From contig CACZIO010000009.1 of NCBI GenBank assembly GCA_902781215.1, positions 1 through 59,195 of the forward strand: a stretch of DNA of 59,195 bases, in the 5' to 3' direction. Below, piece by piece: positions 33,847 to 42,891 of the stretch (position 1 is the first letter of the stretch; each line of letters begins with the position of its first letter). The position numbers were made by a program, and so were the translations under genes. Source of the stretch: an uncultured Lachnospiraceae bacterium (GTDB lineage: Bacteria; Bacillota; Clostridia; Lachnospirales; Lachnospiraceae). The notes below the pieces were generated by a model, which was given only the letters and a program-made list of their open reading frames with translations, was not told the DNA's origin and searched no databases.

Positions 33847-35553
33847 TCAAGTGACCGGTTCATCGTCCGTGCCGCTCCGGTCCAGCTCGAACCAGAAGGC
33901 GACGCCGTTTTCATAGTTCTCGGCGCCGTAGCCGCGATGGTGGAGGTCCATGATCGCCTTGACGATGGAAAGCCCGACACCGGAGCCTCCGTAGGCCCGT
34001 GTTCTGGCCTTGTCCACCTTGTAGAATTTTTCCCAGATATGAGGCAGTGCGTCCTCGGGAATGGGCTTACCCGTATTGAAGACGGTCACTCTCACATGCT
34101 CCTCGCGCTGGTCACAGCGGATATCGATCACCTTGCGGAGCGGCTCTCCGGGTGCCGTCTCATCTGCATATGCTTTTCCGTCGCTGACCGGGGATGGTGT
34201 CTGCGGCAGGGGTCCCTGCGGCAGGGCGGACGGCGGTTCCTCCGCGTGGTGCAGGGCATTGCTGTAGTAGTTCTGGATGACTTCCTGGATCAGGAAGGGG
34301 TCTCCCCACACATAGACGGGCTCCTCCTCGGAAAAGAGCAGGGACACACCGGCCTGGCGGGCGAGGAGGGACGCGTTTTCAAGATAATTCCGGATCATAT
34401 CGACGATGTCGAAGCGCTCCATGGAGACAGCGCCGTCGCCGAATTCCAGCTGGTTGAGCTGCAGGACCTTCTGGACGATCGTGTTCATCCGGTCGGACTC
34501 CTCCAGGATGGTCTCGAGGTAGAAGGCGCGGCTCTCCGGATCGTCGGCAATGCCGTCCTGGAGCCCCTCGGCGTAGCCGCGGACCAGGGCGATGGGTGTC
34601 TTGAGCTCATGCGTCACGTTGGAGAGGAAGTCCTGGCGCATCTCCTCCTGACGGTTGCGGCGGTCCAGGTCGCGCTGCAGGTCATTGTTGGCCGTGCGCA
34701 GGGCGGAGATCGTCTCCTCCAGCTTCTGGGACAGCTCATTCATATTTCTGCCCAGCGTATCCAGCTCCGTCCGGCTTCCTCCCCTGTACTTGGCACTGAA
34801 ATCGAGTTCTTTCATGCGGACCGAGATCTCCGTCAGCTGCCGGACGGGGTCGGTGATACGTCTGGACAGCCACCAGGCCAGGATGGTTCCGGCAATGGAA
34901 AGGATAATCGCGATATATCCGAAAAAGCGGTTGGCAGCCATGGCGCTGCCGCGTATATCCTCGAGCGGGGACCGCAGCAAAAAAAAGCTACCCTCGCCCA
35001 GGCTCCCCCACATTTCCAGGCTGTTCGAGCGCGTAAACCGATCCTGCACCACATAGATCGAATAGGGATTTTTTTTCTCCAGGACCTGGGTGATCACATA
35101 CTCATCGTCGTAGTAATCATCCTCTCCCTCCTCCAGGTCATCCGCAGGGATTCCCGGCCTGCTGTCTCTTCCCTCATCCTCCCGGAAGGGGGTCATGCCG
35201 AACAGGTTCGCGTACAGGCGGTCCTCCATGAGGGATTCATCCGCGGACCAGGCCTTGACCGTCCTGGTATTGGAATCCAGGATCAGGAGACTGACATTGC
35301 TGCGCCGCAGGGATTCCCGCAGAGTCAGGTCAAAATCATCCGTCTCGAGCAGGTCCTCCACGGAAGCGTTCTGGAGTTCCCGGTAGACGCGGATCAGGGC
35401 ATTTTTGCGCTCTGTCTTGTAATAGGGTTCCAGAAAGATGGTATTGATCAGGAGGCTCAGAAGGACGGTTCCCGTCATCATGAGGAAAAAGAGGATCCCG
35501 AACATGGAACGCAGCGAATGGAGGGGCTGCCTTGTGTTTTGTCTGTTTTCCAT
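33847..35553 (-). CDS. two-component sensor histidine kinase (HAMP type)
   Basis: 568 aa. Two membrane helices (about residues 16-38 and 205-225) enclose an extracytoplasmic domain of about 165 residues rich in acidic positions. HAMP, HisKA with H315 (SNVTHELKTPIALVRGYAEGL) and HATPase_c (NYYSNALHH, GSGVGLSIV) follow. A Pro-rich insert of about 35 residues (SALPQGPLPQTPSP) separates the N box from the G1 region, which is unusual. The kinase pairs with the response regulator encoded 160 bp upstream. The YAEGLQDGI wording after the His box recalls VanS-type kinases, but no resistance genes are near. Confidence 0.92.
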   Translation of the reverse strand: MENRQNTRQPLHSLRSMFGILFFLMMTGTVLLSLLINTIFLEPYYKTERKNALIRVYRELQNASVEDLLETDDFDLTLRESLRRSNVSLLILDSNTRTVKAWSADESLMEDRLYANLFGMTPFREDEGRDSRPGIPADDLEEGEDDYYDDEYVITQVLEKKNPYSIYVVQDRFTRSNSLEMWGSLGEGSFFLLRSPLEDIRGSAMAANRFFGYIAIILSIAGTILAWWLSRRITDPVRQLTEISVRMKELDFSAKYRGGSRTELDTLGRNMNELSQKLEETISALRTANNDLQRDLDRRNRQEEMRQDFLSNVTHELKTPIALVRGYAEGLQDGIADDPESRAFYLETILEESDRMNTIVQKVLQLNQLEFGDGAVSMERFDIVDMIRNYLENASLLARQAGVSLLFSEEEPVYVWGDPFLIQEVIQNYYSNALHHAEEPPSALPQGPLPQTPSPVSDGKAYADETAPGEPLRKVIDIRCDQREEHVRVTVFNTGKPIPEDALPHIWEKFYKVDKARTRAYGGSGVGLSIVKAIMDLHHRGYGAENYENGVAFWFELDRSGTDDEPVT

Positions 35554-35713
35554 ATCATCTAAATGCAGTCATAAGACGTCCGGCAGCCTTGCTTCACGCC
35601 GGACGCCTGTGCCGGGACACATTCATCTTTGATGAACGCGCATGTCCTGCTCCGGCATAGCGGGACAGAGACGTCGGGCCAATCTGTCCCCCCCTGTCTC
35701 TGTAAGGATCATT

Positions 35714-36388
35714 TCATGCCTCGAACTTGTAGCCGATGCCCCAGACTGTCTTGATCAGAGCAGCCTTGCTGCCCAGCTTGGAGCGGAGCTTTTTGACATG
35801 GGTGTCGATCGTGCGGGCGTCCCCGTAATAGTCATAGTTCCAGACACTGTTGAGGATCCGCTCGCGGGAAAGGGCGATGCCGTTGTTCTCCATAAAGTAC
35901 TGGAGCAGTTCGAATTCCTTGAAGCTGAGGTCGACCGCCTGTCCGTCGATCGTCACCATGTGGGCGGCCTTGTCCATCTCGATGCCGCCGGCCGACAGGT
36001 GTTTTTCCGCAGCGCTCCCCATGGTCCTGCGCAGGATGGCATTGACGCGGGCAGCCAGCGTGCGGGGGCTGAAGGGCTTGGTGACATATTCGTCGACGCC
36101 CAGGTCAAAGCCGCGCAGCTCGTCGCGCTCATCGCTCCTGGCGGTAAGCATGATGATCGGGACCTTTGAGGTCTCGCGGATCCTGGCACAGACCTGCCAT
36201 CCATCCATCTCGGGCATCATGACATCCAGGATGATCAGGGCGATATTTTCCTCATTGAAAAAGAGATCCAGGGCCTGTTTCCCGCCGGATGCCTCGAGGA
36301 CACTGTAGCCCTCGCGGATCATGTAATCCCGCAGGAGCTTCCGCATCCGCTGTTCGTCATCCACGATCAGTATTCTGGTAGCGCTCAT
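35714..36388 (-). CDS. OmpR/PhoB family response regulator
   Basis: 224 aa. The receiver has D10-D11, phospho-acceptor D55 (LIILDVMMPEMDGW) and YVTKPFSPRTL; the winged-helix output domain (about 130-224) ends in IKTVWGIGYKFEA. It is cognate to the downstream kinase. The 160-bp gap to the kinase contains GC-rich stem-loops (for example GTCCGGC/GCCGGAC near 35580-35610) that might tune expression of the kinase. Confidence 0.95.
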   Translation of the reverse strand: MSATRILIVDDEQRMRKLLRDYMIREGYSVLEASGGKQALDLFFNEENIALIILDVMMPEMDGWQVCARIRETSKVPIIMLTARSDERDELRGFDLGVDEYVTKPFSPRTLAARVNAILRRTMGSAAEKHLSAGGIEMDKAAHMVTIDGQAVDLSFKEFELLQYFMENNGIALSRERILNSVWNYDYYGDARTIDTHVKKLRSKLGSKAALIKTVWGIGYKFEA

Positions 36389-36479
36389 GCTTCTTCCTCC
36401 TGTATGACTGTGATGAAGCGGGGTCAGCCATTGTGTTTGCAGCCCCGCTTCGTTGATATGCTTTCCCGCCCCCTGGTCC

Positions 36480-38582
36480 TCACTGGTGGAAGAGGGTAAA
36501 GACGGCCACGCTCCTCTCCTTGAGCAGGAAGAGCGGGCTCTTCAAAAAGACCGCGTCCTTGTGGTAAAAGACATTGTCGTCGGCGTCGGTATAGATATTG
36601 ATGCCCCAGGACAGGCCGGCCCGGAGGGCCGGGAGGCGGATCTGCACCGGTTCCCAGTAGGCATTGATGGCCATGTAGACCACATCATCCCCGTCGGCGC
36701 CTTCCTCGCGGCCGGCAAAGAGGATGCCCAGGACCTTGTTGGCGCGGGTGATCTGGTGGTCGTCGGGATTGTAGCCGCAGGCACTGACGTCCGGCAGACC
36801 GCAGGCCGCGGGCCCCAGAGGCCTGGAGATGACGGGATGTTTTTTCCGGAATTTGATCACGTTCTTGAAAAACTGGTAAAACTCCCTGTTGAGGTGGAGA
36901 AAATCCCAGTTGAGCCAGGAGACTTCGTTGTCCTGGCAGTAGCTGTTGTTGTTCCCGTACTGGGTGTTGCCGAACTCATCTCCCGCCAGGATCATGGGCG
37001 TTCCCCGGCTGCACATGAGGACCGTGACGGCGTTGCGCATCATCTTGAAGCGGAGCCTGCGGATGACAGGGTCGTCGGTCGGCCCCTCAACCCCGCAGTT
37101 CCAGCTGCGGTTATCGTTTGCACCGTCCGCGTTGTCCCAGCCGTTGGCCTCATTGTGCTTGTGATTGTAGGTAAAGAGGTCGTAGAGGGTGAAGCCATCG
37201 TGGCAGGTGATGAAATTGACAGATGACCGGAAGCCGCGGTAATCGTCTGTGTACAGGTCCGGCGACCCCATGATCCGGGCCGCGGTCTCTTCCGCGTTCC
37301 AGTAATTGCCCTTGAGATAGTCGCGCAGCGAATCCCGGTAGCGGCCGTTCCATTCGGCCCAGCGCCCGTAGGCGGGGAAGCTTCCCACCTGATAGATGCC
37401 GCCGGCGTCCCAGGGCTCCGCGATCAGCTTGGTCTCGGCCAGGACCGGGTCCATGGAAATGGCCCGCAGAAGCGGCGGATCCCCCAGCGGGATGCCCTTC
37501 CCGCTCCTTCCCAGGATACTGGCCAGGTCAAAACGGAATCCGTCCACATGGTACTGGGTCACCCAGTGCCGCAGACAGTCGATAATAAAGCGGATCACCA
37601 CAGGGTGGTTGCAGTTGAAGGTGTTGCCGCAGCCGCTGAAATTATAATAGTCTCCGCCCGGGGTCAGCATGTAGTAGACGCTGTTGTCAACGCCCTTGAA
37701 GGACATAAAGGGCCCTGTCTTGTCCCCCTCGGCTGTATGGTTGAAGACCACGTCCAGATAGACCTCGATCCTGTTGTCCTTGAGGATCTGGATCAGGCTC
37801 TTGAGCTCATTTCCCTCCTCATTGAATTCGACCGAGGCTGTGTAGGCGGTGTTGGGCGCAAAGAAGGCGACGGTGTTGTAGCCCCAGTACTCCAGCAGGC
37901 GCTTGCCGTTGTGGTTGCGGGCGTTGATGGTCTCGTCGAACTCGAAGATCGGCATCAGCTCCACGGCCGTGATGCCCAGGCTTTTGAGGTAAGGGATCTT
38001 CTCGATGATACCGGCAAAGGTCCCGGGGTATTTCACGCCGGAGGACCTGTGGCGGGTAAAGCCGCGGACATGCAGCTCATAGATGATCGTGTCCTCCATC
38101 TTCGTGCGCGGAAAATCCGCCCGCTTCCAGACAAAGCTGTCCTTGACGACGCGGGCGTGATAGGCGCCGGAGGATTTGGCCGCCCCCCAGGCCCTCTGTC
38201 CGGTCACTGCCTTCGCATAGGGATCCAGGATCTGTTTTTTGCGGTCATAGAGCAGCCCCTTCTCCGGGTCATAGGGCCCGGAAAAGCGGTAGCAGTACTC
38301 AAAATCCTCGATTTTCAGCTGGTAGACAAAGATGGAATAAATACCGCCCGTGCGGTAGCGCTCCGGTATGCGGATGATCGCATAGGGGGCCTCTGCCTTG
38401 CGCCGGAACAGAAGCAGCTCACAGGAGGTGGCATGCTCGGAATAGATCGTAAAATTCACACCGCCGGTCAGCCTGGTGGCCCCGTTCAGAAGGCAATTGC
38501 CCGGCCGCACACGGAAACCGGAGATCTCTTCAAATTGACTGTCGGCCTTGACAAGGGTGTTGACTGCATTGAAGCGTTTCAT
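36480..38582 (-). CDS. glgX: glycogen debranching enzyme, GlgX/isoamylase type (GH13)
   Basis: 700 aa. An N-terminal CBM48 domain (about residues 18-115) precedes the GH13 barrel: DVVFNHTAEG, nucleophile D352 in DGFRFDLAS, acid/base E389 in LIAEPWD and D462 in CHDGFTLYD. It cleaves alpha-1,6 branch points in glycogen-like polymers in the cytosol. No signal peptide is visible. No other glycogen gene is in the window. The start lacks a strong ribosome binding site. Confidence 0.93.
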   Translation of the reverse strand: MKRFNAVNTLVKADSQFEEISGFRVRPGNCLLNGATRLTGGVNFTIYSEHATSCELLLFRRKAEAPYAIIRIPERYRTGGIYSIFVYQLKIEDFEYCYRFSGPYDPEKGLLYDRKKQILDPYAKAVTGQRAWGAAKSSGAYHARVVKDSFVWKRADFPRTKMEDTIIYELHVRGFTRHRSSGVKYPGTFAGIIEKIPYLKSLGITAVELMPIFEFDETINARNHNGKRLLEYWGYNTVAFFAPNTAYTASVEFNEEGNELKSLIQILKDNRIEVYLDVVFNHTAEGDKTGPFMSFKGVDNSVYYMLTPGGDYYNFSGCGNTFNCNHPVVIRFIIDCLRHWVTQYHVDGFRFDLASILGRSGKGIPLGDPPLLRAISMDPVLAETKLIAEPWDAGGIYQVGSFPAYGRWAEWNGRYRDSLRDYLKGNYWNAEETAARIMGSPDLYTDDYRGFRSSVNFITCHDGFTLYDLFTYNHKHNEANGWDNADGANDNRSWNCGVEGPTDDPVIRRLRFKMMRNAVTVLMCSRGTPMILAGDEFGNTQYGNNNSYCQDNEVSWLNWDFLHLNREFYQFFKNVIKFRKKHPVISRPLGPAACGLPDVSACGYNPDDHQITRANKVLGILFAGREEGADGDDVVYMAINAYWEPVQIRLPALRAGLSWGINIYTDADDNVFYHKDAVFLKSPLFLLKERSVAVFTLFHQ

Positions 38583-38692
38583 TTATATAAATCCAATCCG
38601 GCCCCTCTTCGCCGGGGCCTGCTGTATCTTCAAAAAATGCACAGTTAAGTCTAATATACCAGATTACAGCCGGATTTAGTAGTAAAAAATAA

Positions 38693-38722
38693 CAGAACCA
38701 CCCGCACATGCAGGTGGTTCTG
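38693..38722 (-). terminator. terminator of the decarboxylase operon
   Basis: CAGAACCACC (38693-38702) and GGTGGTTCTG (38713-38722) form a perfect 10-bp stem. On the minus strand TTATTTTTTACT follows. Confidence 0.8.
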
Positions 38723-38838
38723 AATTTATTCCCTCCAAAAGCCTTTCAGCCTCTGACAGGGTATTTTTTCTTTAAATACCTCTTTTCTTTATTTAACCCG
38801 TTCGGGCAGACAGACCATAGCACAGTCACGTTGGTCCC

Positions 38839-38885
38839 GAACCGTCCCCGTGGTCCGAGGGACCGGAGAACCGTCCCCGTGGTCC
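38839..38885. repeat. two copies of an 18-bp repeat after oadA
   Basis: GAACCGTCCCCGTGGTCC occurs at 38839-38856 and 38868-38885, with the palindrome GGTCC-GAG-GGACC between. The second copy ends one base before the oadA stop codon. The core GGGGACGGT (inverse) also appears near 48569, upstream of alaS, which suggests a dispersed repeat family. Confidence 0.8.
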
Positions 38886-38886
38886 C

Positions 38887-40308
38887 TTACGCGGGATAGG
38901 CGCCGCTTCCCTTGTCGGCCTTGGAGAGGTCGACGCCGGTCTGCTGGGCCTGGCGGTATTTGAAGAAGTCCATGGCGACCTGGGGGAACAGGGCATAGGA
39001 CAGGACATCCTCATCCTGCTGCTTCCAGAAGGCGACTTCCTTCTCGAACTGAGGGAGCTGGGGCTCGATGAGGTCGGCCGGACGGCAGGTGATGGGCTCC
39101 TGATCGCCGATGATCTTCTTGCGGATCTCGGGGTTGATCGGGCGGGTCGTGCGGCCGTAGTGTCCGCTGACCAGGTCCTTGGTCTGGGCGGAGGATACCT
39201 TGTAGCGCTCGCCCATGAGGACGTTCATGACAGCCTGTGTGCCGACGATCTGGCTGGAAGGGGTGACCAGCGGGGGCTGGCCCAGGTCTTCGCGCACGCG
39301 CGGCACTTCCTCCAGAACCTCGGTGAGGCGGTCGGAGGCACCCTGCTCGGCCAGCTGGCTCACCATGTTGGAGAGCATGCCGCCGGGAACCTGGTAGAGA
39401 AGGGTGCGGATGTTGACGCCCAGGACCTTAGTGGAGAGCAGGCCGTTTTCGAGGCACTCCTCGCGGTAGGGCGCGAAATAGTCGGCGATCTCCTTGAGGT
39501 CCGCCTGGGACAGACCGGTGTCATAGGGGGTACCCTGGAAGGCGCCGACCATGACCTCGGTCGCGGGCTGGGAGGTTCCCAGGGCGAAGGGGCTGATGGC
39601 GCAGTCGATGATGTCGACGCCCGCCTCCGCGGCCTTGAGGTAGGTCATGGAGCCGCATCCGGAGGTGTAGTGGGTGTGCAGATCGATGGGAAGGGAGGTC
39701 GCGGACTTGAGCGCGCGGACCAGCTTCTCGGCCTCGAAGGGGACGAGGAGGCCGGCCATATCCTTGATGCAGATGGAATCTGCGCCCATCGACTCGATCT
39801 CCTTGGCGATGTTCATCCAGTAGGCCTCGTCATAGGCGCTGCCGATGGTGTAGGACAGGGCAATCTGGGCGTGGCCGCCTTCCTTCTTGCAGGCCTTCAC
39901 GCTGGTCTCAAGGTTGCGCAGGTCGTTCAGGCAGTCGAAGATACGGATGATATCGATGCCGTTTGCGATGGATTTCTGGACGAAATACTCGACGACGTCG
40001 TCTGCGTAGTGGCTGTAGCCCAGCAGGTTCTGGCCGCGCAGCAGCATCTGGAGCTTGGTGTTCTTGAAGCCCTCGCGGAGCTTGCGGAGTCTTACCCACG
40101 GATCCTCCTTGAGGAAGCGGAGGCAGGAGTCAAAGGTCGCGCCGCCCCAGCACTCGACCGCGTTGTAGCCGATCTTGTCCATCTTGTCGATGATCGGCAG
40201 CATGACCTCTGTGGGCATGCGGGTCGCGATCAGGGACTGGTGCGCGTCGCGCAGGATGGTCTCATTGATTTTGACCGGCTTGGGGGTGATGTTTGTGTTT
40301 TCTGCCAT
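38887..40308 (-). CDS. oadA: oxaloacetate decarboxylase alpha-type carboxyltransferase
   Basis: 473 aa. An HMGL-like TIM barrel (about residues 12-280) with ETILRDAHQSLIATRM and the metal-binding DLHTHYTSGCG precedes the conserved carboxylase domain (about 290-460). The fused C-terminal biotin domain of classical OadA is missing; the operon encodes a separate biotin carrier. It would transfer the carboxyl of oxaloacetate (or work on pyruvate) to or from biotin. It is the last gene of the five-gene operon, 18 bp downstream of oadB. Confidence 0.92.
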   Translation of the reverse strand: MAENTNITPKPVKINETILRDAHQSLIATRMPTEVMLPIIDKMDKIGYNAVECWGGATFDSCLRFLKEDPWVRLRKLREGFKNTKLQMLLRGQNLLGYSHYADDVVEYFVQKSIANGIDIIRIFDCLNDLRNLETSVKACKKEGGHAQIALSYTIGSAYDEAYWMNIAKEIESMGADSICIKDMAGLLVPFEAEKLVRALKSATSLPIDLHTHYTSGCGSMTYLKAAEAGVDIIDCAISPFALGTSQPATEVMVGAFQGTPYDTGLSQADLKEIADYFAPYREECLENGLLSTKVLGVNIRTLLYQVPGGMLSNMVSQLAEQGASDRLTEVLEEVPRVREDLGQPPLVTPSSQIVGTQAVMNVLMGERYKVSSAQTKDLVSGHYGRTTRPINPEIRKKIIGDQEPITCRPADLIEPQLPQFEKEVAFWKQQDEDVLSYALFPQVAMDFFKYRQAQQTGVDLSKADKGSGAYPA

Positions 40309-40326
40309 TTTATTTCTCTCCTATTT

Positions 40327-41472
40327 TTATACAATTCCGAATACCGCCATGAAGACGCCCGCGACGACTGCGGTGCCGATGACGCCCGCGACGTTGGGAC
40401 CCATCGCGTGCATGAGCAGGAAGTTGGTGGGATCATATTCCGCACCGACCTTCTGGGAGACACGCGCGGCCATGGGCACGGCGGAGACGCCGGCGGAGCC
40501 GATCAGCGGATTGACCTTGCCGCCGGTCACGACGCACATGATCTTGCCGAAGAGGCAGCCCGCAGCGGTACCGAAGGAGAAAGCGATCAGGCCCAGGGCG
40601 ACGATCTTGAGGGTCGTCACGTTGAGGAAGGCCTCAGCGCTGGTCGTTGCGCCTACGGAGGTGCCCAGCAGGATGACGACAATGTACATCAGGGCATTGG
40701 AGGCAGTCTCGGTCAGCTGGCGGACGACGCCGCTCTCTCGGAAGAGGTTGCCCAGCATCAGCATACCGACCAGGGGCGCCGTGGTGGGCAGGATCATGCA
40801 GACGACGACCGTGACGACGATCGGGAACAGGATCCTCTCGAGTTTGGAGACGGGGCGGAGCTGCTCCATCTTGATCTTTCTCTCCTTGTCCGTGGTCATT
40901 GCGCGCATGATGGGCGGCTGGATGATCGGGACCAGAGACATGTAGGAGTAGGCCGCCACGGCGATGGGACCCAGGAGCTCCGTCTGGCCCAGCTTGGAGC
41001 AGAGGAAGATAGAGGTCGGGCCGTCCGCGCCGCCGATGATGGAGATGGCGGCAGCGGCCTTGCCGTTGAAGCCCAGGGCGATGGCGCCGAAATAGGCGGC
41101 GAAAATGCCGAACTGAGCTGCTGCGCCGAGCAGGAAGCTCATAGGATTGGCGATCAGGGGACCGAAGTCCGTCATGGCCCCGACGCCCATGAAGATCAGG
41201 GACGGCAGGATCGCCCATTCGTCAAGTTGGAAGAAATAGTACAGAAGTCCGCCCGGTGACCCGTCGGCAGGTCTCGCCATGATATCGGGATAGATATTGA
41301 CGAGCAGCATGCCAAACGCGATCGGGACGAGCAGAAGGGGCTCGAAGTCCTTGGCGATTGCCAGATAGAGGAAGACAAAAGCGACAAGGATCATCAGGTA
41401 GTTGCCCGGGGTCAGACTCAAAAACGCGGTCTGGTGGATAAGATTACCCAGCGTATTTACAATATATGTCAT
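40327..41472 (-). CDS. oadB: Na+-translocating decarboxylase beta subunit
   Basis: 381 aa from ATG 41472, which follows AGGAGG by 7 nt; a start at 41520 is unlikely. It is a polytopic membrane protein with about nine to eleven helices. The conserved [10 protein letters not shown] motif carries the Asp linked to Na+ transport and carboxybiotin decarboxylation, and the C-terminal [17 protein letters not shown] motif is typical. It decarboxylates carboxybiotin and exports Na+, giving a sodium motive force. Confidence 0.95.
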   Translation of the reverse strand: MTYIVNTLGNLIHQTAFLSLTPGNYLMILVAFVFLYLAIAKDFEPLLLVPIAFGMLLVNIYPDIMARPADGSPGGLLYYFFQLDEWAILPSLIFMGVGAMTDFGPLIANPMSFLLGAAAQFGIFAAYFGAIALGFNGKAAAAISIIGGADGPTSIFLCSKLGQTELLGPIAVAAYSYMSLVPIIQPPIMRAMTTDKERKIKMEQLRPVSKLERILFPIVVTVVVCMILPTTAPLVGMLMLGNLFRESGVVRQLTETASNALMYIVVILLGTSVGATTSAEAFLNVTTLKIVALGLIAFSFGTAAGCLFGKIMCVVTGGKVNPLIGSAGVSAVPMAARVSQKVGAEYDPTNFLLMHAMGPNVAGVIGTAVVAGVFMAVFGIV

Positions 41473-41597
41473 AAAAAGGCCTCCTGGTGAAATTAGGCTT
41501 TGGTGCCCTGGGAGCTGCATGGAAACTCTGCCGTCAGGACTGCAGGCTGTTTCACTGCAGATCGACAGACTGTTTCACTGCAGGTCCCTGTCTGTGA

Positions 41598-41993
41598 TCA
41601 GTCTACAGTCGCCAGAAGGGTGCCTGCCTCAACCGCATCGCCGACAGCGCAGTCGATGGACGCGATCTTGCCGTCCACGGGGGAGACCATGGGGATCTCC
41701 ATCTTCATGGCCTCGAGGATGATCACGGTGTCGCCCTTTTTGACTTCCTTGCCGACCGTAGTCTCAATCTTGAAGACCTTGCCGGCCGCGCCTGCTTCGA
41801 TCCTGTTGGCGCCGGCTGCGCCGCCTGCGGCGGGTGCTGCGGCCGCGGGAGCAGCTGCGGGAGCTGCGGGAGCGGGTGCAGCTGCGGGACGGGGCATGGT
41901 GGGCATGGAAGCCGGTGCTGCGCCGCCGGTCGTTTCCTCGACAGTCACTTCATATGCAACGCCATTCACGGTAATGGTATAGTTCTTCATCAT
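41598..41993 (-). CDS. biotin carboxyl carrier protein of the decarboxylase
   Basis: 131 aa. A short N-terminal beta part (NYTITVNGVAYEVTVEE), an Ala/Pro-rich flexible linker (about residues 24-62) and a biotinyl domain with EAMKMEI follow; K97 is the biotin site. It carries CO2 as carboxybiotin between the soluble carboxyltransferases and the membrane beta subunit. Start ATG 41993 or 41990, both after AGGAGG. The usual AP-M-PG turn ahead of the biotin hairpin is replaced by AGAAGKVFKIE, a small variation. Confidence 0.93.
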   Translation of the reverse strand: MMKNYTITVNGVAYEVTVEETTGGAAPASMPTMPRPAAAPAPAAPAAAPAAAAPAAGGAAGANRIEAGAAGKVFKIETTVGKEVKKGDTVIILEAMKMEIPMVSPVDGKIASIDCAVGDAVEAGTLLATVD

Positions 41994-42043
41994 GTACCTC
42001 CTGAGTGTACGAATGTGGGATTTTGATCAGATTAAATGCAGGA

Positions 42044-42853
42044 TCATTTCCTGCGGATGCGGCGGATATGGCGAACCACGAAGGCCTCCGGGTCTCCCGC
42101 GGGCTCAGCCTCTGCGCGGTAGGCCGCGATGGCGGCCGCGATCACGGCGACAAGGGCGCCGTCCTGGGTGCCGGCCGCAAGTGACCCCTGAGAGGGAGCT
42201 GCAGCAGCGCCGTGTGCGGCAGCGCTTTTTGCCAGGACCTCCTCCTGATCCTTTCTGGCCTCTTCTTCCGTCTTTTTCTTCTCTCTGTTCGTAAAGATAT
42301 AGCCGAAGAGGGCGATGATCAGGCTCAGCAGGATCAGGACCGCGAAGGTCGTCCCCATGCCCAGAAGGGTGTTCATGCCCGCCTGCTGGATCAGCTCGTT
42401 GAAGGAATAGTTGACATTGGTCACGAGCGATACGTAATCCGTGATGTCCTTGTTGTAGGTCGCCACCACGTCCGCGCTCTTGTTCGCGCCGGTGACCTCT
42501 ACGGTCACGATGTAGTTGCCTTCGTCATCGACCGTGATGCTCTTCTCCGCGAAGCAGTCCGCAAGTCCGTTTCCGTCCGCGTCGACGGTAAAGTCCACGG
42601 CGCCGACCTCCGCGGAAGCTGTCTCCCAGCTCTGCAGGCCGGTGTAGATCACCTCATTGGATTGCTGCTCCTCGATCAGCCCGGATTTCACGACCTCATC
42701 CATGCTCTGGATGGTCGATTCCGTCAGGCTGTAGAGGGAATTCTGGGTCTCCTCGGGGATCTCCTGCACCTCGGACGAGGCATTTCCCGCGCATGCCGTC
42801 AGCAGCGCCAGGCAGGCGATGACCGCGAACAGACCGGTCAGTTTTTTTCTCAT
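42044..42853 (-). CDS. OadG-like gamma subunit fused to an N-terminal lipoprotein domain
   Basis: 269 aa from ATG 42853 (AGGAG upstream). The N-terminus is a lipoprotein signal with the lipobox LLTAC, followed by an extracytoplasmic alpha+beta domain (about residues 22-150) of DUF3887 character. One membrane helix (about 168-190, LLGMGTTFAVLILLSLIIAL) leads to a charged cytoplasmic tail ending RHIRRIRRK. The helix plus tail matches OadG, the small subunit that ties the soluble carboxyltransferase to the beta subunit. Classical OadG is about 80 residues, so the outer domain is extra. Confidence 0.8.
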   Translation of the reverse strand: MRKKLTGLFAVIACLALLTACAGNASSEVQEIPEETQNSLYSLTESTIQSMDEVVKSGLIEEQQSNEVIYTGLQSWETASAEVGAVDFTVDADGNGLADCFAEKSITVDDEGNYIVTVEVTGANKSADVVATYNKDITDYVSLVTNVNYSFNELIQQAGMNTLLGMGTTFAVLILLSLIIALFGYIFTNREKKKTEEEARKDQEEVLAKSAAAHGAAAAPSQGSLAAGTQDGALVAVIAAAIAAYRAEAEPAGDPEAFVVRHIRRIRRK

Positions 42854-42891
42854 GTTTTTCTCCTGTTTATATGCTGGCCGCATCAGGCGGA

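Larger units (their letters stand above)
38583..38886. other. intergenic region between glgX and the decarboxylase operon
   Basis: It holds a GC-rich hairpin near 38597-38622 (GGCCCC/GGGGCC), the operon terminator at 38693-38722 and the 18-bp direct repeats at 38839-38885. No coding frame is supported. Confidence 0.6.

Noticed and set aside
33847-36388. VanRS-type glycopeptide resistance system
   Set aside because: The kinase wording recalls VanS, but no ligase, dehydrogenase or dipeptidase genes of a van cluster are present, and this similarity is common to many kinases.
39160-41259. 699-codon plus-strand frame across oadA and oadB
   Set aside because: It spans two well-supported genes on the other strand and contains no recognisable motif.
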